7,933 nt of DNA, taken from positions 1-7,933 of the forward strand of contig JAGVII010000597.1 in assembly GCA_020056155.1 (NCBI GenBank), in the 5' to 3' direction. Both the position numbers and the translations under genes were made by a program. This document shows, piece by piece, positions 1-6,592 of this stretch (position 1 is its first letter; each line of letters begins with the position of its first letter). This DNA comes from Afipia sp. (GTDB lineage: Bacteria; Pseudomonadota; Alphaproteobacteria; Rhizobiales; Xanthobacteraceae). The notes below the pieces were generated by a model, which ran no database searches, was not told the DNA's origin, and worked only from the letters and a program-made list of their open reading frames with translations.

Positions 1-905
1 TCACGCAGCCACGCCGCGCGGGCGAGCAGCACCTTCTCGGTGTCGTCCTGAACCCGCCAGGCGAGGTCCTCCCAGTGCTTCATCAGCGGGCTGGTTTCCC
101 ACTTCTCGTCGCTGTCCATGATGTAGGGTTCGTTCAGTTCGGAGGTCCAGCGCGGAACGGAAAGCGTGTTGTCGCTGATCTGCATCAGCGACGGGACGTT
201 GCCGTGACGCCCGTAAGGCGCAAGCCCCATCAGTTCGCCGCACTTGTTCCAGTCGCCGAAGATGTAGGTGGATGCGCGGCTGTAGAGCGCGCCGAGGCCG
301 GGCATGTTGTAGAACTCGTCGCTCAGAAATCCGCGATCGGGCTCCATCCAGACTTTTTTGAGGCATTCGAGCTTGGTGCCCGAGAACCTGTAGTAGCTCT
401 CCGACTCGCGCGCCAAGGGAGTGGCGGCGTCGCTTTCGGGAAACGTCTCGTTGACGTCGGAGCGATAGCTGCCGACGCCGTCGACGATCATCACCGCGCC
501 TTCCTCGAAGGGGGAGACGGCGAAGGCGCTGTAGGCGTGGGCGAGGTGGTGCGAGATCGACACCACCTTGTCCGAGCGTGACAGAAAATAGGGATGGCCC
601 TTGGCGTCGGCGCGTTCGTATTCGGGCAGGAAGCCGGGCAGATCCTGGTACAGCAGCCGGTCTTCCATTTCAGGAACCGGCAGGATGTAACAGTTGCGGA
701 CCACCAGATCGACGTCGTCCAGGGTGATCCCTTCGGCGTCGAGGCAGTAGTCGATGACTTCCTTGTAAAAGCCGGTGGCGTGCTTCTCGCGGGTGATCCG
801 CTCCTTCGCGATTGCATAGGCAATCTCGCCATCCCGCAGCAGGCAGGCGCTCACGTCGTGGTCGTAGGTGTTGAGGCCGAGAACGTAAGTATGTTTTTTA
901 GGCAT
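1..905 (-). CDS. NodU/TobZ-family O-carbamoyltransferase, N-terminal part (3' end off window)
   Basis: This gene reads leftward from ATG at 905-903 and is still open at base 1, giving about 301 residues; family members usually run to roughly 550-600. Enzymes of this family transfer a carbamoyl group from carbamoyl phosphate, through carbamoyl-adenylate, to a hydroxyl of a sugar, Nod factor or antibiotic. What is visible is the Kae1-like domain: an opening GLNTYDHDVSACLLRDG (residues 10-26), the ER-x-TREKH segment (35-42), the metal-site HxxxH in HHLAHAYSAF (119-128), a VDGVGS strand (141-146), and later GALYSRAS and MGLAPYG. The C-terminal YrdC-like domain must lie outside the window. No strong ribosome site precedes the ATG, but the family N-terminus fits it. 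No glycosyltransferase or nod gene is visible nearby, so the acceptor is unknown. Family call sure, substrate unknown. Confidence 0.9.
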   Translation of the reverse strand, partial: MPKKHTYVLGLNTYDHDVSACLLRDGEIAYAIAKERITREKHATGFYKEVIDYCLDAEGITLDDVDLVVRNCYILPVPEMEDRLLYQDLPGFLPEYERADAKGHPYFLSRSDKVVSISHHLAHAYSAFAVSPFEEGAVMIVDGVGSYRSDVNETFPESDAATPLARESESYYRFSGTKLECLKKVWMEPDRGFLSDEFYNMPGLGALYSRASTYIFGDWNKCGELMGLAPYGRHGNVPSLMQISDNTLSVPRWTSELNEPYIMDSDEKWETSPLMKHWEDLAWRVQDDTEKVLLARAAWLR

Positions 906-930
906 GGACCAACTTTCGGAGCGGCGGGCT

Positions 931-940
931 TAAACGTTTA
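931..940. promoter_or_regulatory. Perfect palindrome TAAACGTTTA upstream of the carbamoyltransferase
   Basis: TAAACGTTTA is a perfect 10-bp palindrome ending 26 bp before the start codon of the leftward gene. An A/T-flanked central AACGTT is the usual core of LacI-family operators, so a repressor site is possible. Ten bases alone could occur by chance, and no LacI-type regulator is in view. Confidence 0.3.
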
Positions 941-993
941 GTGGTGGAAATGGTTCGGAAGGTTCAATCGTGTCTCGCACTTGCGAAGATATT

Positions 994-1057
994 CGTTCAG
1001 CATGATGAACACCCGTTCAGCATGGGCGTGGCAGTATCGAGATTAGCATGAACGGAT
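994..1057. promoter_or_regulatory. Cluster of GTTCA-type palindrome and half sites
   Basis: GTTCAGCATGATGAAC (995-1010) is a 16-bp palindrome broken only by one mismatched pair flanking its central CATG. The half site CGTTCAGCATG occurs at 994-1004 and again at 1014-1024, exactly 20 bp apart, about two helical turns. A related inverted copy, GCATGAACGG, lies at 1048-1057. Repeated spaced half sites in a divergent promoter region suggest binding of a dimeric regulator, but the protein is unknown. Confidence 0.4.
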
Positions 1058-1104
1058 TGTGATGCTTTTTAAGTTTGGCGCCAGCGCCGGCGGCTGAAGG
1101 TTGC

Positions 1105-1134
1105 TTGACCCGTAAGGCCGGTTGCCCCTAGTCT
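1105..1134 (+). promoter_or_regulatory. Candidate sigma-70-like promoter for the Arg-Gly protein gene
   Basis: TTGACC at 1105-1110 is a good -35 element, and TAGTCT at 1129-1134 is a moderate -10 element at 18-bp spacing. It would give a leader of about 130 bases that contains the hairpin at 1155-1182. The -10 box matches the consensus at only three of the key positions, so this is tentative. Confidence 0.35.
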
Positions 1135-1154
1135 GTTACCCGGATGAATCGCGC

Positions 1155-1182
1155 GGTAGTCTTGTTTTTGACTACCTCTTTT
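1155..1182 (+). terminator. Terminator-like leader hairpin (possible attenuator)
   Basis: GGTAGTC (1155-1161) and GACTACC (1170-1176) form a perfect 7-bp stem around an 8-base T-rich loop, followed at once by TCTTTT. The orientation suits plus-strand transcription. It lies about 85 bases before the start of the Arg-Gly gene, between that gene and its candidate promoter. It could therefore be an attenuator, or the end of a short leader RNA. The stem is only moderately GC-rich, so termination may be partial. Confidence 0.45.
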
Positions 1183-1267
1183 CCGAACGTGCCTGAACGG
1201 GACGCAGGCTCGCGAGTTTAATACGCGGAAGTGCTCCACTGCGTTTCCGGAATTGGAGGTGCCCTTT

Positions 1268-1588
1268 ATGACTCAGATCAAGACGCGTTCGAACTTCTTG
1301 AAGCGGGCCCTTGCGGCTGCGGCCTTGGTGTTGGTCTATTCGATCAGCTTCGTAGGCACATCGTTTGTCGTCGCGACCTCGACTTCGACTTCCGCGGAAG
1401 CTCGTGGCCGTGGTCGGGGTGGCGGCCGTGGGCGTGGCGTTGGTCGCGGCCGTGGTCGTGGCCGTGGTGTCGCGCGCGGTCGTGGCCGCGGTCGCGGATA
1501 CTATCGCGGCCGTGGTTATGGCCTTGGCTTCATTGCTCCGGGTTGCTACTGGAGCCCGCGCTATGGCCGGACGATCTGCCCGTACTGA
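1268..1588 (+). CDS. Small exported Arg-Gly-repeat protein
   Basis: The gene encodes 106 residues. ATG at 1268 is chosen over an in-frame TTG at 1253 because a full GGAGG ribosome site (1255-1259) lies 8 bases before the ATG and would sit inside the longer version. The N-terminus is a classical signal peptide: basic residues K5, R7, K12 and R13, a hydrophobic core from about A14 to A36, and a likely cleavage after SAEA (A45). The mature part, residues 46-83, is almost entirely RG/GRG repeat with 15 arginines. It is followed by an aromatic tail, YGLGFIAPGCYWSPRYGR, and ends TICPY. C93 and C104 could form a disulfide after export. No enzyme fold is evident. A highly basic, flexible cell-surface or periplasmic protein that binds polyanions is plausible but inferred. 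It is a lone gene with its own terminator. Confidence 0.8.
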   Translation: MTQIKTRSNFLKRALAAAALVLVYSISFVGTSFVVATSTSTSAEARGRGRGGGRGRGVGRGRGRGRGVARGRGRGRGYYRGRGYGLGFIAPGCYWSPRYGRTICPY

Positions 1589-1591
1589 GAG

Positions 1592-1607
1592 TTACGCGCT
1601 CGCGTAA
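1592..1607 (+). other. Inverted repeat just after the Arg-Gly protein stop codon
   Basis: TTACGCG (1592-1598) and CGCGTAA (1601-1607) are perfect 7-base arms with a 2-base centre. As RNA they fold to a 6-bp stem with a four-base loop. It starts 4 bases after the stop codon and has no T-tract, so it is probably a 3'-end stabilising or processing hairpin, not a terminator. Confidence 0.45.
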
Positions 1608-1625
1608 AGCGGGATTGCAAGCAAT

Positions 1626-1663
1626 ACGAGGTGCGCCGGTTTCCGTCGCACCTCGTTTCGTTT
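1626..1663 (+). terminator. Intrinsic terminator of the Arg-Gly protein gene
   Basis: ACGAGGTGCG (1626-1635) pairs perfectly with CGCACCTCGT (1647-1656). The loop can add a further small CGG/CCG stem, and the hairpin runs into TTTCGTTT. It lies 38 bases past the stop codon of the Arg-Gly gene and before the convergent regulator gene. Read on the minus strand it lacks a good T-tract, so it mainly serves the plus strand. Confidence 0.85.
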
Positions 1664-1700
1664 GGGGACTTGCTTGTATTCCTGACCCGGTCAGATTGGC

Positions 1701-2375
1701 TCAGGATTTACGGGAGCCGGCCGCGCGCACCGCAAGGGGAGCCGCGGCATCGGCGCCGCCAGCCAGCGCACTGCGTGCCGTGGATATAATCCGCCGGATA
1801 ATGTCGTCGGTATCGTTGAGATCGCACAGTCCGCCTGACAATTTCTTCAGCCGCTCGCTGTCCGTCACGGTCTGACGGATCATCGCCAGCGCGAAATGCA
1901 GGCCCCAGTAGATATCGACTTCGTCGCGATGGGGCAGGGCAAGACGCAAGGCCGTCGCAAACCGCTGCAAATGCCGGAACTCGCGATCGACGATCTTCTT
2001 GATTGGCGGCACGGTCTCGACCGAGGCGCGGGTCATGAAACGGGCTGCGGCGGAGCGCTGCAGGTCGGGACTGAGGCACCATCGCAACGGCGGACCAACC
2101 AGCGCGCGCAGGATCGCATCGACACTCGGGCGGCCGCCGCCTTCCAGCTCCGCGGCCTTCAATTCGGCAAATCGCTCGCGGTTCAGAACGGTGGTGCGGC
2201 TGACGAACAGGTCGGCCAGCAATTCATCCTTGGAGCCGAAGTGATAGTTCACCGCCGCGAGATTGACGCCGGCGGCGGCCACGATGTCGCGCATCGTGAC
2301 TTCGCCGAAGCTGCGCTCGGCCCAGAGCATTTCAGCGGCGGTGAGAATGGCGTTTTTCGTTTGATCGCTCGACAT
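1701..2375 (-). CDS. TetR-family transcriptional regulator, PsrA-like
   Basis: The protein has 224 residues from ATG at 2375. An N-terminal TetR DNA-binding domain is clear: helix 1 around TKNAILTAAEMLWAER (6-21), then the helix-turn-helix TMRDIVAAAGVNLAAVNYHFGSK (27-49). The VNLAAVNYHFGSK signature and the following LNRERFAEL segment resemble PsrA-type regulators, which repress fatty-acid beta-oxidation genes and release DNA on binding long-chain acyl-CoA or fatty acid. It is divergent from the acyl-CoA dehydrogenase operon and is very likely its local repressor. A -10 box at 2431-2436 rules out the longer TTG start at 2474. An in-frame ATG at 2399 (232 residues) is the main alternative. Neither ATG has a good ribosome site. 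The specific effector is inferred from family and context. Confidence 0.88.
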   Translation of the reverse strand: MSSDQTKNAILTAAEMLWAERSFGEVTMRDIVAAAGVNLAAVNYHFGSKDELLADLFVSRTTVLNRERFAELKAAELEGGGRPSVDAILRALVGPPLRWCLSPDLQRSAAARFMTRASVETVPPIKKIVDREFRHLQRFATALRLALPHRDEVDIYWGLHFALAMIRQTVTDSERLKKLSGGLCDLNDTDDIIRRIISTARSALAGGADAAAPLAVRAAGSRKS

Positions 2376-2430
2376 CGAAGCCAACGTGAGAGGTGTCATG
2401 CAAAAGCGCAAAACTGTTCCGCGCTGCGAA

Positions 2431-2459
2431 ACAATATCAAACATTTGTTTGACTGTCAC
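2431..2459 (-). promoter_or_regulatory. Predicted promoter of the TetR gene with embedded operator
   Basis: Read on the minus strand, GTGACA (2459-2454) and TATTGT (2436-2431) are separated by exactly 17 bp, giving a good sigma-70-like promoter. The 17-bp spacer consists of the 16-bp palindrome at 2437-2452 plus one base. A repressor bound there would block RNA polymerase, so negative autoregulation is predicted. Transcription would start near 2424, ahead of both candidate ATG codons. Confidence 0.55.
2437..2452. promoter_or_regulatory. PsrA-type operator, site 1
   Basis: TCAAACATTTGTTTGA has perfect 7-base arms around a central TT. It contains CAAAC-N4-GTTTG, which fits the published PsrA operator pattern (G/C)AAAC-N2-4-GTTT(G/C). 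It lies between the regulator and the operon, inside the regulator's predicted promoter, and overlaps a plus-strand TTGACT at 2449-2454. Confidence 0.6.
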
Positions 2460-2466
2460 TTGCCAT

Positions 2467-2482
2467 TCAAACAAATGTATGA
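2467..2482. promoter_or_regulatory. PsrA-type operator, site 2
   Basis: TCAAACAAATGTATGA repeats site 1 almost exactly, with one mismatched arm position, and is centred 30 bp away, close to three helical turns. Two dimers could therefore bind the same face of the DNA. It lies on the operon side of the gap and could control the rightward promoter, whose -10 box I could not place with confidence. Confidence 0.55.
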
Positions 2483-2541
2483 AATCAACCTAGCAGCAAG
2501 ATTGCAGCGCGGCAAGACATCCATGGCGACGGTCGGACAAC

Positions 2542-2556
2542 GTCAGTACTGCTGAC
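2542..2556. promoter_or_regulatory. Inverted repeat in the operon leader
   Basis: GTCAG (2542-2546) and CTGAC (2552-2556) are 5-base arms around TACTG. The element lies 75 bases before the dehydrogenase start. It is not related to the two PsrA-type sites and may be a chance repeat or a second regulatory site. Confidence 0.2.
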
Positions 2557-2631
2557 ATTGATTGTCGGGTGGACAGCCGGTCGCGAGTGTTGCAAGACCT
2601 TCGTCAACCAACAACAACAGAGGACCGTTCT

Positions 2632-3858
<1,227 letters not shown>

Positions 3859-3884
3859 CTGAACTGAAAAGATTGGAAGACGGT

Positions 3885-4946
3885 ATGGGTCTCGGTGTGA
3901 GAAACGACTCTGACTTCTCCGGTACAATGCCGGTGGAAGAGCGCCATCGTGTTGACGAGGCCAATCTCGCCAAGTGGATGGCTGAACATGTCGAAGGCTA
4001 TGCGGGACTGCTGAAGGTGTCGCAGTTCAAGGGCGGTCAGTCGAATCCGACATACCGCCTCGACACACCCAAGACCGCCTACGTGATGCGGCGTAAGCCG
4101 TTCGGCAAGCTTCTGCCGTCGGCTCACGCCGTGGATCGTGAGTTCAAGGTGATCGCGGCCCTGCACGCGCAGGGTTTTCCGGTGGCGCGCGCGTACGCGC
4201 TCTGCATGGATGACGCGGTGATCGGCGCGGCCTTCTACATCATGTCGATGGAAGAGGGGCGCGTGTTCTGGAATCCGACGCTGCCGAGTCTCGAGCCCAA
4301 GGAACGTCACGCGGTCTTCACCTCGAAGATCGAGACATTGGCGAAGCTGCACAGCTACGATCCGGAGAAGATCGGGCTGGGCGACTTCGGCAAGCCCGGT
4401 AATTATTTCGCGCGTCAGGTCGATCGCTGGACCAAGCAGTATCGCGCCTCCGAGACGGATGTGATTCCGGAGATGGATCGCTTGATCGAATGGCTGCCGA
4501 AAACCGTGCCGCATCAGGCCCGCGTTTCGGTTGTTCACGGCGACTATCGCCTCGACAACATGATCTTCCACGCGGACAAACCGCAGGTGAAGGCCGTGCT
4601 GGACTGGGAGTTGTCCACGCTCGGCGATCCGATGGCCGACTTCGCCTATTTGCTGATGCAGTGGACCATGCCGGGGCTCGACGGCGCCGATTTCAGGGCG
4701 CTGAACATTCCGACGATGGAAGAGGCGGAGGCCATCTACTGCAAGGCGGCGGGCGTTCCTCCGATTGCGGACCTCAACTGGTACTTCTCCTACAACCTGT
4801 TCCGGCTCGCCGGCATCGTGCAGGGCATCGCCAAGCGTATCGTGGATGGTACGGCCGCCAATGCGAAGGCGCAGGAGTCCGCTTCCCGCCGCATTCCGCT
4901 GGCGCAGGCGGCCTGGGCTTACGCCCAGAAGGCCGGCGCAAGCTAA
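3885..4946 (+). CDS. APH-fold phosphotransferase, ACAD10/11 kinase-domain-like (4-hydroxyacyl-CoA kinase candidate)
   Basis: The protein has 353 residues. ATG at 3885 follows GGAAG (3875-3879); an in-frame TTG at 3873 lacks a ribosome site. The fold is that of aminoglycoside phosphotransferases and choline kinases. GGQSNPTYRL forms the glycine-rich start, and VMRRKPFGKLLPSAHAVDREF (68-88) includes the likely ATP lysine (K71). VHGDYRLDN (217-225) is the catalytic loop with D220 and N225, and LDWELSTLGDP (239-249) supplies the metal-binding D240. The SAH-VDREFKV block, the DWELSTLGDP block and the late LFRLAGIVQGIAKR block match the kinase domain of human ACAD10/ACAD11 and bacterial LvaA, so an antibiotic-resistance role is unlikely. 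The predicted reaction is ATP-dependent phosphorylation of the hydroxyl of a hydroxyacyl-CoA. Its product would feed the dehydrogenase encoded just upstream. Confidence 0.9.
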   Translation: MGLGVRNDSDFSGTMPVEERHRVDEANLAKWMAEHVEGYAGLLKVSQFKGGQSNPTYRLDTPKTAYVMRRKPFGKLLPSAHAVDREFKVIAALHAQGFPVARAYALCMDDAVIGAAFYIMSMEEGRVFWNPTLPSLEPKERHAVFTSKIETLAKLHSYDPEKIGLGDFGKPGNYFARQVDRWTKQYRASETDVIPEMDRLIEWLPKTVPHQARVSVVHGDYRLDNMIFHADKPQVKAVLDWELSTLGDPMADFAYLLMQWTMPGLDGADFRALNIPTMEEAEAIYCKAAGVPPIADLNWYFSYNLFRLAGIVQGIAKRIVDGTAANAKAQESASRRIPLAQAAWAYAQKAGAS

Positions 4947-4966
4947 CTCACATACAATCTCGCTGA

Positions 4967-4986
4967 GACGCGCGGCAACGCGCGTC
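4967..4986 (+). other. Intra-operon GNRA-capped hairpin
   Basis: GACGCGCG (4967-4974) and CGCGCGTC (4979-4986) form a perfect 8-bp, nearly all-GC stem closed by the tetraloop GCAA, an especially stable GNRA loop. It sits in the 71-base gap between the kinase and the first SDR. No T-run follows, so full termination is unlikely. An RNA-stabilising, processing or partial attenuation role would set different amounts of the upper and lower operon products. Confidence 0.6.
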
Positions 4987-5017
4987 CGCTCAACTCATCA
5001 AGAATCTGGAGAACGTC

Positions 5018-5803
5018 ATGGGTCGCCTCGAGGGCAAGTCCGTCATCATCACCGGCGCGGGCAGCGGCATCGGCCGTGCGGCATCGCTGATGTTCACCAA
5101 GGAAGGCGCGAAGCTGATCGCGGTCGACAAGACCGAGGGCGTCAACGAGACGGTCGAGCAGGTGCGCAAGGCCGGCGGCACCGCCGAGGCCGTGATTGCC
5201 GATGCGGGTATCGAAAACGATGTGAAGGCTTTCATCGCCAAGGCGATCTCGGCTTATGGCAAGCTCGACGCGATCTGGGCCAATGCCGGCATCGGCGGCG
5301 GTCTGGTGCCGCTCGCCGAGCAGACGCCTGAACATTGGCAGGAAGTTCTCCGCGTCAACCTGATCGGGCCGTTCCTCGCGGTGAAGCATTCCATTCCGCA
5401 CATGGTGAAGCAGGGCCATGGCGCCATCGTCTGCACCGCCTCCGTCGCAGGCCTCAAGGCCAACGCCAGCGGTCATCCGTATGCGGCGAGCAAGGCGGGC
5501 GTGATCAGTCTGGTGCAGACCACGGCTTATTCTCTCTCCGGCACCAACGTGCGCATCAACGCCGTGTGTCCGGGTCTGATCGAGACCGGAATGACCAAGC
5601 CGATTTTCGATGGCGCGAAGGAGCGCGGCACCGAAGGCAAGATCGGCCAGCTCAATCCGCTGAAGCGTCCGGGCCAGCCGCACGAACTCGCGGCGATGGG
5701 TCTGTTCCTCGCCAGCGATGAAGCCTCTTACGTCAACGGGCAGGCGTTCCCGGTCGATGGCGGTCTGACCGCCTCGATGCCGTACGCCGGCAAGCCGATC
5801 TGA
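5018..5803 (+). CDS. SDR-family oxidoreductase, NAD(H)-type
   Basis: The protein has 261 residues, standard for a classical short-chain dehydrogenase/reductase. GGAG at 5008-5011 precedes the ATG. The Rossmann motif TGAGSGIG is at 12-19, NAG at 89-91, and the catalytic tetrad is N114, S142, Y155 and K159 (YAASK). D37 at the end of the second strand (LIAVDK) predicts preference for NAD(H) over NADP(H). The C-terminus carries the usual NGQAFPVDGG. In this operon a likely role is oxidising or reducing a hydroxyl/keto group on the acyl chain before or after the phosphorylation step. Classical SDR sequence alone does not reveal the substrate. The next gene begins only 6 bases after the stop, so the two are translationally linked. 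Confidence 0.92.
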   Translation: MGRLEGKSVIITGAGSGIGRAASLMFTKEGAKLIAVDKTEGVNETVEQVRKAGGTAEAVIADAGIENDVKAFIAKAISAYGKLDAIWANAGIGGGLVPLAEQTPEHWQEVLRVNLIGPFLAVKHSIPHMVKQGHGAIVCTASVAGLKANASGHPYAASKAGVISLVQTTAYSLSGTNVRINAVCPGLIETGMTKPIFDGAKERGTEGKIGQLNPLKRPGQPHELAAMGLFLASDEASYVNGQAFPVDGGLTASMPYAGKPI

Positions 5804-5809
5804 TCGCAG

Positions 5810-6547
5810 ATGTCGAGCGCTCCCGCCAAGCCGTTCGTTGCGCAGCATGCCGTCCCGGTGGGCGTCACATCGACACGCTGGTGGTGGGTGCGTCACGCAC
5901 CGGTGCGCGAAGACGGCGGCAACATCTACGGCCAGTCCGACATTGGCTGCGATTGCAGTGACAGCGTCGTGTTCGCTGGCGTTGCGAAATTCCTGCCGAG
6001 GGATGCGGTCTGGTTTTCCAGCAATCTGAAGCGCACGCATCAGACCGCCGCGGCGATCTGGGCGGCGGGTTTCCCGAAGCCCGATCAGATGCATCAGGAC
6101 AAGGCGTTCGCCGAACAGGACCTCGGCGAATGGCAGGGCATGAACCGCGCCGCCTTCTTCGCGGCTCGTCCGGTGTCGATTGCGAGCTACTGGTTTGCGC
6201 CGGCCGATGAGCGCGCGCCGGGCGGCGAGAGTTTCAACGATCTGTTCGATCGGACGGTGGCCGCTATCGCGCGCATCAATTCCGCGCATGCGGGCAGGGA
6301 TATCGTCTGCGTGTCGCATGGCGGCCCGATCAAGGCGGCCATCGCGCACGCGCTCGGGCTTGAGGCTGGCGCGGGCTTCGCTTTCACCATCGACAATTGC
6401 TCGGTGACACGGCTGGATTATCTGGCGAGCGACAGCCACAGCGGCTGGCGCGTGCCGATGATCAACCAGCAGCCCTGGATCGCAAGCCATGCGCATGATG
6501 CCATGCATCAGCCCGCCGGACCGGAAGTCACGAATAAACTCGGATAA
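5810..6547 (+). CDS. Histidine phosphatase superfamily protein (phosphoglycerate-mutase fold)
   Basis: The protein has 245 residues. The fold's landmarks are all present: R28-H29 in WWWVRHAPV, where H29 would be the phospho-accepting histidine; SSNLKRTHQTA (70-80) with R75; the likely proton donor E102 in FAEQDLGEWQG; PGGESF (137-142); and VSHGGPIK (168-175) with H170. It has RHAP where mutases usually have RHG, so a phosphatase is more likely than a mutase. A leader of about 22 residues precedes the core and is not a signal peptide, so it acts in the cytoplasm. No ribosome site precedes the ATG at 5810; the SDR stop lies 6 bases upstream, which suggests translational coupling. Its operon partners suggest it acts on a phosphorylated acyl-CoA or a by-product, but the substrate is not shown by sequence. 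Confidence 0.88.
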   Translation: MSSAPAKPFVAQHAVPVGVTSTRWWWVRHAPVREDGGNIYGQSDIGCDCSDSVVFAGVAKFLPRDAVWFSSNLKRTHQTAAAIWAAGFPKPDQMHQDKAFAEQDLGEWQGMNRAAFFAARPVSIASYWFAPADERAPGGESFNDLFDRTVAAIARINSAHAGRDIVCVSHGGPIKAAIAHALGLEAGAGFAFTIDNCSVTRLDYLASDSHSGWRVPMINQQPWIASHAHDAMHQPAGPEVTNKLG

Positions 6548-6556
6548 CGATAAAAA

Positions 6557-6569
6557 GCGGCAGTGCCGC
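6557..6569 (+). other. Small GC hairpin between the phosphatase and second SDR genes
   Basis: GCGGC (6557-6561) and GCCGC (6565-6569) form a 5-bp stem with the loop AGT in the 45-base gap. No T-run follows. It ends 11 bases before the GGGAG ribosome site of the second SDR. Functional meaning is uncertain. Confidence 0.25.
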
Positions 6570-6592
6570 GTACATCCCAGGGAGAGACACGC

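Larger units (their letters stand above)
906..1267. other. Divergent intergenic region (362 bp) with operator-like palindromes
   Basis: I see no convincing gene here. The stretch separates the leftward carbamoyltransferase from the rightward Arg-Gly protein gene and must hold both promoters. From left to right it contains a perfect palindrome (931-940), a cluster of GTTCA-type palindromes and half sites (994-1057), a possible sigma-70-like promoter (1105-1134) and a terminator-like hairpin (1155-1182). No clear promoter facing the carbamoyltransferase could be picked out. Confidence 0.6.

Noticed and set aside
1077..1088. GGCGC/GCGCC inverted repeat
   Set aside because: Five-base GC arms are expected by chance in this composition and nothing nearby supports a function.
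1400..1520. CRISPR-like or tandem-repeat array
   Set aside because: The repeats are short codons for Arg-Gly inside an open frame, without spacers; they are explained by the protein.
1231..1875. Plus-strand frame with repeated Trp-Pro-Trp stretches
   Set aside because: It is the shifted reading of the Arg-Gly repeat DNA, runs through the terminator at 1626-1663 and then opposite the TetR gene, and has no proper start.
2376..2474. Longer TetR protein starting at TTG 2474
   Set aside because: The predicted promoter (-10 at 2431-2436) lies inside that extension and the added residues do not resemble a TetR N-terminus.
3885..4946. Aminoglycoside-resistance gene, on the basis of the APH fold
   Set aside because: The conserved blocks match the ACAD10/11 and LvaA kinase group, and the operon is for acyl-CoA metabolism, not resistance.
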